Notes under the pieces: model-generated
Told to the model about the DNA's origin: nothing
Seen by the model: only the letters and a program-made list of their open reading frames with translations
The model's database searches: none
Source: Sphagnum magellanicum
Lineage: Eukaryota; Streptophyta; Sphagnopsida; Sphagnales; Sphagnaceae
DNA: 64,000 bases
Assembly (NCBI GenBank): GCA_021904315.1
Contig: CM038918.1
Span: 2,185,349-2,249,348, forward strand
Reading direction: 5' to 3'
Program-made: the position numbers and the translations under genes
Shown: positions 44,741 through 57,539 of the stretch, piece by piece
Position numbering within the stretch: position 1 is the stretch's first letter
Layout: every line of letters starts with the position of its first letter

Positions 44741-45790
44741 TTACTCGAGCTGGCCATACCAGATGCCCTGAATCTTGACCTCCTTTGGAGCTTTGGATCC
44801 CAGATCCGTATCAGAAGGCTGCAAGCTCTCGAAAACGCCTGCAATTTCGCCTGTCTCTGTGTTGCTCTTGGCAATGCTGAGAGTGATGGTGCCCTGTAGT
44901 GCGGCTGTGTTCTTCTGGTTCTCCTTCGACAGTTCCTCTTCGTCTCCGGCACCTCCAGCAGGCAACGCTACGGCGTTGTCATAACCAGTGGAGCCACCTC
45001 TACCTTTAGGATCCAAGAAAGACGAGCCTCTGTAAGATGGAACCAAAAACTTGCCACTAAATGCGTCTGCCTTGCCTGTCGCCTCAAGCTCCTTGATAGT
45101 AAACAGGAATGGAACTCGCTCGCCTCCTGGAAGTTGCACTGTAACTGCGGCGTAGTCAATCCCGTCCTTCTCCGTGAACTTCACAGAACCATCAGAGCCA
45201 ACGGTAAAGGGGCCCTCAATCTCATCAAGAGTATAAGTGAGACGAGTCATAAGCTTCGTGTTCTGGAACTCCTCACCTCCGGACTTGAACGGAGACTCCG
45301 CCTTGACTGTAAACGATGTAGGCTCTAAGCACAACTTCTTGAGATTATAAGACCCGGCCTTGAACGTCAAGCCTTCAGTAGCAGGAGTTGCCACAATAGG
45401 ACATTGATTGGCAGTCCCGGAGCCCTTAACCTCCAGGTAAGTTTGCCCTTGAATCTCATCGAACGTCAACCTCTTGGGCGTCCCTTCTGCTTGAGCAGAG
45501 GAAGCAACGAGTGCAGTGGTAGCCAGCGCCAGAGCCGCCGCCTTACCAAAAGAAACCGCCTTATTCACAACCGAGCACAGCTGTGCCGCAGTGTCCTCCC
45601 CCAAAGAACACGAAACCTTGCCACAACTCCCGGCCACATTCCGCAACCCGAATGCCGAGCTCACAGAAACACTGGACCTCACATCAGAAGAGCTTAGATT
45701 ACTACTACTACCACTGCAACCGGCTCTCTCTAGCGCGGGTTGCACAAAGCTGCCAGTGACTTTGCACACAGCAGCTACAGAGCTGGCCAT
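44741..45790 (-). CDS. psbO: PsbO, 33-kDa oxygen-evolving enhancer protein 1 precursor
   Basis: The manganese-stabilising extrinsic subunit of photosystem II, acting in the thylakoid lumen. A single uninterrupted exon encodes 349 aa from ATG 45,788-45,790 ([13 protein letters not shown]). The same frame is open for seven more codons upstream but only to a TTG, so the ATG is the start. Residues 1-101 form a bipartite transit peptide: a Ser/Ala/Val-rich stroma-targeting part, then the thylakoid signal with hydrophobic core [15 protein letters not shown] and the AQA cleavage site. Mature protein starts [13 protein letters not shown] and is 248 aa, the family length. Conserved landmarks include [43 protein letters not shown] and the final [10 protein letters not shown]. 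No defect. The absence of introns is notable for a plant nuclear gene. A 40-bp minisatellite lies 116-440 bp upstream of the start. Confidence 0.98.
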   Translation of the reverse strand: MASSVAAVCKVTGSFVQPALERAGCSGSSSNLSSSDVRSSVSVSSAFGLRNVAGSCGKVSCSLGEDTAAQLCSVVNKAVSFGKAAALALATTALVASSAQAEGTPKRLTFDEIQGQTYLEVKGSGTANQCPIVATPATEGLTFKAGSYNLKKLCLEPTSFTVKAESPFKSGGEEFQNTKLMTRLTYTLDEIEGPFTVGSDGSVKFTEKDGIDYAAVTVQLPGGERVPFLFTIKELEATGKADAFSGKFLVPSYRGSSFLDPKGRGGSTGYDNAVALPAGGAGDEEELSKENQKNTAALQGTITLSIAKSNTETGEIAGVFESLQPSDTDLGSKAPKEVKIQGIWYGQLE

Positions 45791-45905
45791 GGCGCTCGAC
45801 GACTGCGACAAAGAAGTGCACTACGGAAACATTGCAACCGTAACAAAATGTGCTTCTTTGCTCTCTTGGAGAGCCAAGGCAGGAGAAACGAGAGAGACGA
45901 AATCG

Positions 45906-46230
45906 TAGCCATTGATTTTTTATCTCAACGATTATTTTATTTTCGTGGCCATTGATTTATTATCTCATTGATTATTGTATTTTAGTGGCCATTGATTTAT
46001 TGCCTCATCAATTGTTTATTATTTCAATGATAATTTGATTTTCGTGGCCATCGATTAATTATCTCATTGATTCTTTTCTTTTCGTGGCCATCGATTTATG
46101 ATCTCATCGATTCTTTTATTTTCGTGGCCATCGATTTATTATCTCATTGATTCTTTTATTTTCGTGGCCATCGATTTATTATCTCATTGATTCTTTTATT
46201 TTCGTGGCCATTGATTTATTGTCTCCTTTT
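45906..46230. repeat. 40-bp minisatellite upstream of psbO (8 units)
   Basis: Units begin with (t)ggccat(c/t)gattta at about 45,906, 45,946, 45,986, 46,045, 46,085, 46,125, 46,165 and 46,205. Spacing is 40 bp except one 59-bp unit. In psbO orientation each typical unit carries AATCAATGAGATAATAAATC and ends in CGATGGCCA, so a GATAA (I-box-like) core repeats every 40 bp. The last four units are nearly identical. Confidence 0.9.
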
Positions 46231-47182
46231 TTTTAAAAATCGCTAGCTGTGGAGATTAGCCTACTTATCTACTATTTGAACGTACCAGATTGCACCACGC
46301 GAATTTCCCTTCGATTGGGGGGGGGGCTGGGCTGGGCTATCACATGTTTTGTGAGGATTTTGTGTGTGATTATGTGTAATTTTGAAGGGTCTATTTGTCT
46401 TTGAATGCATAATTACAATGTATAATTCTTTTTCAAATAAATTGTAGGGTGTATGATATATCAAACATTTTAAAAGTACATATGCCAATGGAATTGAGTC
46501 ATGTTGGATTTATTTATTTATTTATTTATTTATTTTGCAATTATACATTTAGTGATATATGATTTAAGATGTTTGTTACAAGATTAATTTTTTGAAATAC
46601 TTGATTAAAATTACCAATTTCAATCAAAGATTACACTTTGCAATTCCCAACAGTAGTTCTTAAGGAAATCCCTCCCTACATTATATGTGTGATTTGTCCT
46701 AACTTTGAAGAATTTCACAAGTTAGTCATTTGGAGGTGAAACATCAAATGCAATAATATAGGAGTGGCTTCAAGACATACTAGTCGATTAATTAATTAAT
46801 TAATTTGAAGATTTCATTTCAATGAAAGGCTATTCCCAAATATTTTCAAATATTTTTCATTTCTTTTCATAAAAAAATTGTTCTTTGAAAAAAGTAAATT
46901 TTTTGATATTTTGAGTATTAAAAAAATAATATAATTTATGTCAAAGCCACCAAGATATTATCATATTCAACATGTCATCAAATAGTACACAACATGCTTC
47001 AAGCTTGATATACATTGTACATTATGACAAGAATGAATATTGTGAAACTATTCATTGATCGTGGTCATTGTTTTGGGGGATCTTCCAAAATATGTGAATT
47101 ATAAGATCACCAAATAGTAAATACATATATATATATATATTGATGGATACCATGAATGTATGTTACATATATTAGATGAATA
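46231..47182. other. AT-rich spacer
   Basis: No gene seen. A G-run at 46,317-46,326, tatttatttattta at 46,508-46,533, attaattaattaatt near 46,790, and an (AT)n run near 47,126-47,140. Confidence 0.5.
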
Positions 47183-47330
47183 TGTTAGAATCTAAAATGT
47201 ACTAATAATAAATGCCATGGAAGTTATTTGGCAAAATTTTATTTATGTTAATAAATGCCCATATGTATTAATTGACATATGCTAATTTGGCATGCACATT
47301 AGTATATAAGCTATTGATAGAACCACTTGT
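47183..47330 (+). repeat. LTR-like segment, copia remnant A, left
   Basis: Starts tgttagaatctaaaatg and contains a 23-bp block at 47,200-47,222 identical to one at 50,668-50,690, followed by similar gttat(t/g)tgg. A TATA-like tatataagc follows near 47,303. Ends are not defined. Confidence 0.4.
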
Positions 47331-50300
47331 AAGAACTTGTTAATTGCACAAAACGTGGGGTATAATGATTGTTGTATGTGAACCAAATGCTACTAAAAGC
47401 ATGCATATTCTATTGAACAAATTGTACCATCTTACAACAAAAGAACATTATACTAGCATTGCAAGCTACATGCATAAGATAGAGTTTAATATAGTTAGAT
47501 AATTGAATGACTTAGGAGGGAAGATGAGCAAATTAATGATTATGGCAAAAAACAATTTGTACCTTTCTTCCTAGTTATGAAAATATGTTCAATTCATGGG
47601 ATAACGTTCTTGTGCAATGAAAACATTCTTAATAACCTCCTAGCAAGGCTTTTAAGCAAATAATCCATGAGAAAAGTCAAATGATTCATTTAGGATCATG
47701 TTGATTAGGCATTCTTCTCAAACATTTGTAAGAGGTAGGATGGGGTACAAGAATCAATGGGAATAGACTTACACAAGAATAAAGGAAAGAAAAAATAAAG
47801 AAAATTGCCAAGCTAAGGAAGAAAACTATACATCACATGTGTGGGCAATTAGGATACCATGAACATGAATGCACAATGACCATGCTAAGAAAAATGATCG
47901 CAATGTTGAAAAGAAAAAGGGGATTGTTCCTAAGTTGCTAACATAACAAAATGTTGCAAATAAGTGATGCCTACATGTGGTTGAGTTGATAATGATTAGT
48001 GAAGCAAATGTTAGAACTAACATGAATGTAGATGAAAAGGCATGGTATTTTGATATTTCCACAAGTCCACATATGATGAACAAAACACAATGGATAGGTT
48101 GAAAGTACTAACAAGGTTGTTGCTAAAATAAGATGATGATTGTCATTGGGGGAATTCTTGTTGCCCCTAATAAGATGGTTTAGGCTATGAAAATTAACGA
48201 CATTAAAGTGTTTGCTTCTATAGGCGATCAATGTGAAAAGGGCATCTTGCTTGATGTTTTATTTGTAATAGATTTGAGAAAAAATATTTTCTATCTTGGA
48301 AAGGTTGTTGATGAAAGAGTGATTGCATATGATGTACACAAAATCCTATCACAATCTTGTAGTTTTCATTGCATTTAAAAATTTATGTGGCATATTATAT
48401 AATTGGAAATGGATTAATGGTGAAAATGTGTGATTAATGGTGATTCACATTTTAATATATCACAATATTGTGATTTTCAAAAAAAAACATTCAATATCTA
48501 GTTGGAGTAGTTTTTGAAATATATTAAAATTTTGTCACAAAACAACAAATTTCCATAAGCTACAAAATACAAGTGTTAATTGGAAATTTTCCATGAAATT
48601 TTTCACATACAACTATTCAAAGTTCAAACATAATAAACCATTTAAAAATACCTTTGACACAATTTACCTACATTTTTTTGCACAATGTGACATTGACACA
48701 TTTAACTTTCAAGAATACATTTACATGATATAATGTTTTTTGTAAACTTTTTTTTGGGAGTCATATTTTTAATCAAATTACAATTGGGCAAACTATTGAT
48801 TGTATTTATCCAAAAAATTGAAATAAAATTTGAATTAGTGAAAAAATGGTATAATGTTGTCAAATAAGGTGTTTTAAGCAAGTTTTATAATGTGATTAAT
48901 GTACATTTATTTTTGAAAAATAAATGAAGCAATTTGATATTCATGATTTTTTAAATTTATTTTATTTTAAAAGTAGAATTCAAGTAAATTTAATTTTTAG
49001 AAAAATTCAAAGTAATTTTTGTTAAAGTTGTGACACTTTTAGTAATTTATATACATCCACTTTTGACTCCTTTTGTGTAACCATACTATGTAATCACCCA
49101 AAGGTGTTATAGTTGTATATGACAAAACAAGCTACAAAATATTTTTTAACAAGAAACAAGGAGAGCAATAATTCTTCATGATGGGTTTCAAAGAAAGAAA
49201 TCTATGGAGATTGCATAATATCAAGATTATTCCACCAATTAATAGATAAGCAAATGTTGCAGTGAAGACCATTGGAACAACTTAATTTTGGCATGATAGA
49301 CTTGTTATGTGTGGTAATGCACAAATATTATCAAGGTAATGTGGAGGACTAAAGTATTGGAAGGACTATGCATATATTTGATCCACATGTTGAGGCTTGA
49401 CCTTTCTATGAAGCTTATGCAATGGGCAAAAATATTAGCTTGTAGTTCCCATCAACCAAATGTGAGAAAGATTTGAAATACTTGGTGATTTCTACCATGG
49501 GTTGATGTGTGCATGCAATGAATGTGTCATCATTGGGAGCTAGAGCAAAACACTTTGTGTTATTCAATGATGATGATTATAGTTACAAAGTTTTACATTG
49601 TGCCAAAAAAAAGAATGAAATGTTTCAAAAAAATTAAATCAATAGTTATTGATTCCAAGATAGAAATCGGCAATGCTATCAAAAGATTAAAAAGTGACAA
49701 AGGAGATGAATTCATGAGTGGAGGGTTAAATAATTTGTGCAAGAAAGAGGAGTTAAACAAGAATTAACTACACCCTACATGCACTAGAACAAAATGATGT
49801 GATAGAAAAGAATAATAGAAAACTTGTGAAGAATTTTAAGAGTAGATATTAATCATATGTGAATCTTTGGGAAATAACATATCTTCACACTTTGAAATTA
49901 CAAATGCAAAAAAACTTGATTCTAATAATAAGAAATGCATATTCCCAAGATACATATAGTCAAGAATAAAATGCTTACAAGTTGTGAGACGTTGACAAAG
50001 CCATTTATAGTTGTGAACTAGGATGCATTATTCAACAAAGAAGGATTTAAGCCCACAACAACAACAAATGAAGTTGAAAACCCACCAAGTGTAGTTGTAG
50101 TTATTGTTGGTGGTTTTGATAATAAGAAAAATACATTCATGTCTCTAGGTCAAAGTCCTAAATAAAATGTACAGTGTACCAAGAAAAATGAAGTAATATA
50201 TACATATATTATACACCTTGATGTATTTTAGATTTTGATTCCCACCAATATTCATGAATAAAAAAATATTTTACAAGATGATAATTTGAACTAATATCAT

Positions 50301-50595
50301 ATATTAAGAACCATATTTAACATCATCCACTTTATGTCCACATGTATAGTGAAATAAAAAGGGTCCAAATGCAATTTAAAAAAATACATAAGGGTGATGG
50401 TCTAAAACCATTTTCAATACACCTTTTCACACTTTAAAAGATTTTGACCCAATTGACAAGTTCATATTTTTTTGAATTATGCTTGAATTGACATCCACTT
50501 CAAGCAAAGGAACACATTAAAAAAAATTATTGTTCAAGTTCACCAACTTTGTAATCACATATGTTATAAAAAAAAGAAGTACTAGTGAATGGGAG
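47183..50595 (+). mobile_element. Ty1/copia remnant A (gag to integrase)
   Basis: Plus-strand copia blocks appear in the proper order. A gag-like region at about 47,440-47,900 ends in a degraded zinc-knuckle-like MCGQLGYHEHEC. The gag-pre-integrase block at 48,187-48,378 reads LLDVLFVIDLRKNIF and LGKVVDERVIAYDVH. The integrase core at 49,522-49,767 reads IGNAIKRLKSDKGDEFMSGG and LNNLCKKEE, the D-G-E block of copia integrase. Stops and AT-rich insertions break it (48,380-49,160). RT and RNase H are absent before the LTR-like segment at 50,596. Dead. Confidence 0.7.
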
Positions 50596-51000
50596 TGTTG
50601 AAATTTCTTAATGATAGGAGATTAATATGAACCACATGTTCTAGTTGAATAGGTTACCATTTCAATATACTAATAATAAATGCCATGGAATAGTTATGTG
50701 GAAAAGTATGAGGAGCCTACATCAATATTGATAAACTTGTCTTGTGATTTACAACTTGTAGGATTTCTTTCAATTGCATTTCTTATCAACTTGTAAGCTT
50801 GGAACAAAGTTCCATATCTAAGGGCTTGCTAGTTTAATGTATTTTTATTGTAGTAGAAGCCTTTTACACAAATGTGTACTAAAAGATGATGATGATGATG
50901 ATGATGATGATGATATATACGTATATATATGTGTGTGTATGTGTGTGTGTGTGCTTGTATGTACATGATATTAATAACAAGGTATGTTTTCTATTTGTCT
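50596..51000 (+). repeat. LTR-like segment, copia, right
   Basis: Starts tgttgaaatttctta after a purine-rich tgaatgggag, as a polypurine tract/LTR junction would. It shares the 23-bp block with the left segment. Its far end runs into GAT and TG microsatellites (50,885-50,955). Confidence 0.4.
50885..50955. repeat. (GAT)n, (TA)n and (TG)n compound microsatellite
   Basis: gatgatgat... (about 9 units), then tatatacgtatatata, then gtgtgtg. It explains the poly-Ile/Thr-His frame read on the minus strand. Confidence 0.9.
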
Positions 51001-51109
51001 CTACATATCCAATAAACTTAACTTGCATGTAATTTACTTTGGTATCATGGAATTCACAAGAATGAGTAAGAGGTGATTTCATTCATTCTAAACCTCTTAC
51101 TTGCCATTC

Positions 51110-52645
51110 AATGGCATCTTTGGCAAACATCAATTCATGGTGCTACTAAGTATTTTGCTATCTTCATTGATTATTATTGGGGGTTGACCATTATTTATTG
51201 GATTTGCCATAGATTAAATATATTTGATAAATACTAACCCTATAAGGTTTTTGTGGAAAATCAAAATGACAGTCTAATACATAGTGGTGTTTAACTTAGG
51301 ATGGAATCTCTTATAGTCCATTTGTACAAATCCTTACTTTCCACAACAAAATGGAATTTTTGAACAAAAAAATAGAACCTTAATAGAATCAACAATAAGC
51401 ATGTTGGAGTCAACCAAGTTGCAAACATCATTTTAGGGAAAGGCAATTGCTATAACATGTTATTTTCAAAATCAATCTTTCCCCTCTATGTTTAAAAAAA
51501 AAACTCCATATGAATGTTTGAGTGATAACAAGCATGAAGCTTCCATCATTTCAAAGTATTTGGCTACATTGCATATTCATATCATGTACCACACGATAAA
51601 AACTTGAGCTAAAATTGATTTGTTGTGTGTTCATTGGATATGGTGAAAATGCTAGTGTGAGAGTGAATATCTTTCTATTAAATGGAAGGATGTTTGAATA
51701 AGTTTTTTGCATGGGCACCTCAATATGGAGAAATCTAGGAGACCAAAGTGTGAAAACTTATATTGAAACCCATATATGGGTTGAAAGAAAGTCCTTACAT
51801 GTGATATGAATGATTCAACATTCATCTCTTGCATATAGGATCTAATAACTTTTAGGGAGATCTTATGTTTATAACCAAAAAAAAAAGGATGGAACTTTTA
51901 TCCTTCTCAAATTGTATGTTGATAATTTGTGCTTATTTCACTTCACTTGGCATAAACAGTCCAAGACAAAATTGGCAAACGAATTTGCAATGATTGATAG
52001 TGATGATTTATGTTATCACCTTAGTATTCAAGTGGTGTGCAACAAAAAGGCAAAATCCATTTTCCTCACCGAAGAAAAATACATTTTGAATGTCTTTATA
52101 AAGTTTCACATGATCATTGTAAGCATGTTTTTATTCCCATGATTAAATTTATTGTTGAATTCACAAAAACAATTAATCCATTTGCTCCCATAAACCAATT
52201 TGATATGAAATATGTACCATATGCAAATGTCATTGGTAGTTTGATGTACTTGGTCATTAATATTTTGTCAGACTTTGTGAATAGGTTGGTGGTACTCATT
52301 ATGGCCGATCCATGTGGTCCCTTACACTAGGCTACTATTAAACAAATCTTCAATTACTTGAAATATACTCGAGTACATGGGGCATTTTCTACATTGTAGA
52401 TGCTAAACATTGAGAATTAAACCTCAAGGTGAAACAATCAATGCTGATTGGCTTGGAAACCTTTGGAATTTTATAAATCAACCTCCAAGCATGTCTTTTT
52501 ATTTGGTAAGGGGATGTAATATCTTGGAAATTTAGTAGAAAACATGCAACAAATTTTTTTTTCATCTATACAATCAAAACATATATTTGTTGCTTTTAGT
52601 AAAGGAAGTCATGTGACCTTATCATCTATTAAAGGATTTATTGTT
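51110..52645 (+). mobile_element. Ty1/copia remnant B (integrase end, RT, RNase H)
   Basis: Blocks in copia order: YFAIFIDYYWGLTI (integrase core) near 51,150; FKKKTPYECLSDNKHEAS near 51,490 and VFIGYGENASVRV near 51,630; LYVDNLCLFHF (YVDD with the last Asp now Asn) at 51,912; FAMIDSDDLCYHLSIQV and LTEEKYILN near 51,990-52,100; YANVIGSLMYLVINILSDFV near 52,215; and SKHVFLFGKG in the RNase H region near 52,480. All are separated by stops or shifts. It may be the 3' half of the same element as remnant A, split by the LTR-like segment, or another copy. Confidence 0.8.
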
Positions 52646-55600
52646 TCCACAATTTGAAATGATATCATTTCATTGTGATAATTAATTTTTAATTAAACAA
52701 AAATGTGATTCCACAATTGCACAAAATGTATTGAAATTTGATATCATTTTCTTAATTTAGAAAAAATGGAATGCATGGATCTTGAGTTATTTTATTGTTC
52801 CATTAAAAACATGTATGATGTGGGTGGGTGCATTCATAGTAAAAGGAACAAATGGGCCCCAGGTGCAAGTCCTTTTTAAAGACTATGCTTTTTCAAGTTT
52901 GAAACATGGCCTCCATGTTTTGGATAGGGCCCATTATTGGATGATAGTGTCAACTTCAAAAGTTTAATTTACTTGTGTTTCCATGAATTCTCAAACAATA
53001 TGTAATTAAATCTATTTTTTTAATGATAAAATTTCAAGTGAATCAAATGTGTAGGTTTTAACAAAAGTAAACATGGTAATATTTTAAAAATAATATGTGT
53101 TTCAAACTTTCAATGATACATTTTACACTGAGTTTATCAAACATATTTTTCTTTAACATCATTCCAAATGGAGTAAAACATATTCACAAAAAAAACAAGT
53201 AATGTTATATAACACATTCAATATTCATGAAAATGCAACCTTGCTTTTGCTTGTACCAAAATATTTGTTTTTTGTTTGAAGAAGTTTTTCAAATTATGTA
53301 GTTTTAATGATCGAAAACACATTTAAACACTAAAAAAAAACTATTTTGGATAGTTAAAATAAAACACATATTCAAATTTTTAATGATACCATGCCTTCAA
53401 AATCATCAATGTATGGTCATCCACAATTTTTCAAAATTAATGGTTTGGTTTTACATAAAATAAAAGACATTCAAAATTTTAACACTATATACACATTGAA
53501 TTCTCCATTCCTTATTATACACTTTATGGCCAATGAAACATATCAAAATTGCACAAAATTCATTTTGATGAAAATTCATAAGCATACAAACATTTTGAAA
53601 GTGATTTCATTAAATTATAATCATTCCAACTCATGTAATCATTTTTCAAAATCATGGGGATGTAGGATTTTATGCATCTACATGCAATCCTTGGCTCCTT
53701 TTACTATGAACACACCCAGGTTGATGTTTGCACAAAAGTGCTTCCAAGTTTAAACATCACATATGTTGTCATGTAATTGAACTTAAAATAAATTTTTGCA
53801 ATAAGAGGTTGTATATCCATCTACAAATGTATTATAACATTACCTAGGAACAATTGCAACAAATGCATACCTTAACAAGATTGGGGTTATAAAAAAGTTG
53901 TAGGCATCATGAAAAATTAGGTTGGGCTACATAGTTTGGTGGACAAAACGAACATCTAAAGGTCACTTTATAAATGTTGTCAATTGACAATGATTGTTTC
54001 ATCTTGTTTTCATGTGTTTTTTTCCATGAAAGTGTTGTTTTTTCATGAAAGCAAATAAATGTTACAATGATTCACACACAACACATTCATCTTGCTATCT
54101 TGTGTGTTTTTGTGAAAATGTGATTGTATTCATGAAAGTAAACAATTATTGGGGCAATGCAGATAGTGCAATTAGCACTTGTGACAATACATATAGTAGA
54201 CCATTGCACCTAGCACTTTTGGTGATGCACACAACGCATTAACACTTGTGATGATGCATCTTATAGCAATGACACACCCCATCATTTCAATGAACCGACA
54301 TTTGTTTCAAATTTTGTAAACAATTCTAGAAACACAGATGCCAAAATTTAAATAGATTCCATAGTTATTCAAAAACCATTCTCAAGACACAAAGTTTTTT
54401 CAATAAAGTAGAATGCATTCATAAAACTTTGATAGTTGAGGCAATGGAGATTTTTATTTTTATCAAACTAGTTGAGGCCTTTCATGGTTCATAAACATTT
54501 TACTATTTGCTCTTAAATTGTAATGGTTTTTTAATTCTCCAACTCTTTAGTGCCTTCCATGTAACATCTTTGGAAGTCAATCCATGCTTCAAATTGACCT
54601 ACATTTATAGGATCAAACAATGGTTTAGATTATTATCCCTTTTGTTTTTAATGATCATATTGTGCATAATCACACAAGCAATCATGATTTTGTAAATTGT
54701 ATCCATTTGCCATAGTTTGCAAGGGTTTTCAAATTGCAAAACTCCAAAACACCTTTCCACATCTTTCTTCACTCCTTGCATCTTTGCAAAATGTTATTTT
54801 TTTGCATCTTGTGGTTTGTGTATGGTTTGCATGAAATGAAACCACTAGATGCCATCTGTTAGGAGATAGTATTGAATGGTAGGTTGTCCCATTCACCATG
54901 AAATTGAACTCCTTACTTGTTCCACTCAACAAATTATGAATGATAAGTGATTAGTTTAAAACATTGATGTTGTTGTTCCCCTTGAAGAGTCCAAAAAATG
55001 CACACCAAATCTAGAAAGATTGGTTTGCAATTGTTTCCAAGATGATGAATCTCTTTCCATCTTTGTTTGGAAATTGACCTTGCCAACCCAAAGGTAGTGT
55101 CACCGAAAAGAAAGGGGGAATACTTTCCTCATGTGTGAACCCTCAATACTAGTGCAATAGACTTAATGTATATAACTCAGGTCTTACTGAGACTTAAAGA
55201 ATTGCTTTAAGTATTACTCCTTCAACAAGCTCCTTACAAACACCTAAATGCTATTGTCTTATTTTTATGGACCATAAGGGATTAGTTTCTCTCTCGATTT
55301 CCTTTCTAGGAGTCAACAAGTTGCTTCATGAGAGTGGTAGTTCATACCCCAAACAGTAGGAATCCCACAGATACTAACTTGACTACCTCACATGGTTCCT
55401 TTTAGAGACTGGACAAAGATTTAGGGAAGGATTGGTGAGTGTAATCAATTCTACTCTCCAATATCCTTTCGTTCCAAAACCCCTAGAGCTCCCACAATGC
55501 AACAAGTACTCTTTTCAGGATGAAACACATTGTACACTCAGTTCAAAATCCCCAAAGTCATCAAACATGAGTTGCCACAACAACCATTCCAAAAACCTTT

Positions 55601-57087
55601 GACATTTTCATCATCTCCCTTGTGTTGGTCCCTAAAAACATGTGAGACTTCTAGACCTCTTCTTGACTCTCTTGGCATAACAGAAGTTCAAGCGTTAGGG
55701 TTCTTGTGAGTCAACAGTCCTAATCAAGTTCTATCCTTAACTAATTACCATCACCAAAATCCAAATCGATTACACACTTGCTAGTCATTTTGAAAGTCTA
55801 GGAACTTAGCTTCCTTTCTTCCCCAAAATTCACACCCCCTTGTTCTTTTTAGCTAGCATCATATATACTCCTCCAATCCTCATCCCTTCGCTCTCCAAAA
55901 TTTTTCCTACCAATCCCCTTGTAGAACCGTAATTCACACAGTCCATGAAGAGTCTTCATGGAGTAGTCAGGATTGCGCTCCATCATTGAAACCAACTCAC
56001 CAAGATCCCTTCATAATAACCTGCAAAACAACAAAACAAACCAAAAACAGAAACAAATCAGAAAATAAATTCTTTGACGCCCTTGAATCATTGCGCCGCT
56101 AGTAGTTTAGTCACTGAGTTGAATTAGGGTTTGTAGCCTTCATCCATAGAAAACATCTGACTTTGTTTTTAGGTTATAGTAGTTCTTCCACCTATAATGC
56201 ATGTAGTCAAAACTTGCGAACATTTTTAGGAATCCTTGGCTTGTTTTGATCTAGAGTTGCCTTTCTATGTTAGATTTGTTGAGTTCATGCATATACGTTG
56301 GCGAAAAGATTGCCACTATTGCTTGCACAAATTGATTTAGGCACTTAATTGCAATGCTTTTGCCAAGTTTACAATACTTGTTTACAAAGTTGGCTCTTGT
56401 TCCATATGTAAGTTGTTAAGAGTGTAATATTGCATTTTTGATGAGAAAAAAATTCAATTATTTGTAGAATCGAGGTGCTACCAAAAAAATGTGTCATATT
56501 CACAAACACTATTCATAATTCTCAAAAATAGTTTATGGGCCATCTTGTAATGACACTTGAATAATTCCTCACCATACACTAATGAAGGTGCAAAATAGTC
56601 TTTGAAGATCTTGACATGACCTTATGCTAGTCCATTTGCAAATTCCTTGATCACCTAGGCTTGGAACCACCATGTCTATTTTGAAGTTGTGCGACATCAA
56701 ATGCAAGTACCTCCATAGCTCTAGCAAGAAATAGCTCCTTGCCTTCTTCCTTGTCCACATATTCTTGTGAATGTGAGAGCAATTATTGCTCCATGCTCAT
56801 TTTGACAACCTATGTGCAAAGCTTTAGAAAAATCCGAGGAGCATTCTATGTGTGCAAGTTTTTTGCCTTTTGTGTAGAGGCCTCTATGAAAAACCATTAA
56901 GCTGATGTGCATGCGCAAGTTTTTGTGAAAAACATGACAACAACATTAGATTCAATTCTGTTAAAGATGATGATGACGATGATGATGTGGTGATTGTTGG
57001 GGTTCAAAACCCTTCATACACTACTTGAAATACAAGGCCCATCATCTGGGTATCTCTCATTACTCATACAATGCCTGCTTACAGGTC
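52646..57087. other. AT-rich spacer without recognisable gene
   Basis: No credible coding region. 55,100-56,100 is somewhat less AT-rich and has a palindromic phrase (agtccatgaagagtcttcatgga near 55,940-55,965) that may mark an old repeat. A gatgatgatgacgatgatga tract lies at about 56,967-56,987. Confidence 0.45.
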
Positions 57088-57106
57088 CATCATTGGAGAT
57101 GCTCTT
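57088..57106. repeat. Solo right end of the gagcatctccaa MITE family
   Basis: Reads cattggagatgctcttag, the right inverted repeat of the element at 35,502-35,865, without a left partner nearby. Confidence 0.45.
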
Positions 57107-57539
57107 AGACATTCAATAGACTAGTTCTAAATGTTTTCATTTAGGGAGAGTGTTGGATGATAATTCAACAGTTAGACTAAGTGAGACACAACTTTAGGAA
57201 GAGTTCTTGTGAAGAGATTGAATTGTTCATGTTCTGGAACTGTTTCCTTTATCTCTCAATTTGGTGACAATAAAATATGGTTGCTCTGCATATCTCTCTC
57301 TCTCTCACATCATCTTCATGTTTGAGTACACACAAGAATTTTACGCAGAAGGAAATAAGAGACTCAGCCGCACCTGGAATGCAAACACAATCATGACCAA
57401 AAAGACCCAAAGTATGAGAGTCCGAGATTTCTAGATTTGCCTCCTCATGGTCCACCTAAGAGTGCAGGTTTGGTTGATGCTCTAAGAGTTTTAAAAGTTG
57501 GATCCACTTCAAATGACATAATCTACCAGCATCCAAAGC

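Noticed and set aside
45404-45955. Plus-strand frames of 71-130 codons over psbO
   Set aside because: Antisense shadows of the psbO coding sequence.
50879-51082. Minus-strand frame with poly-Ile/Thr-His
   Set aside because: Produced by the GAT/TA/TG microsatellite.
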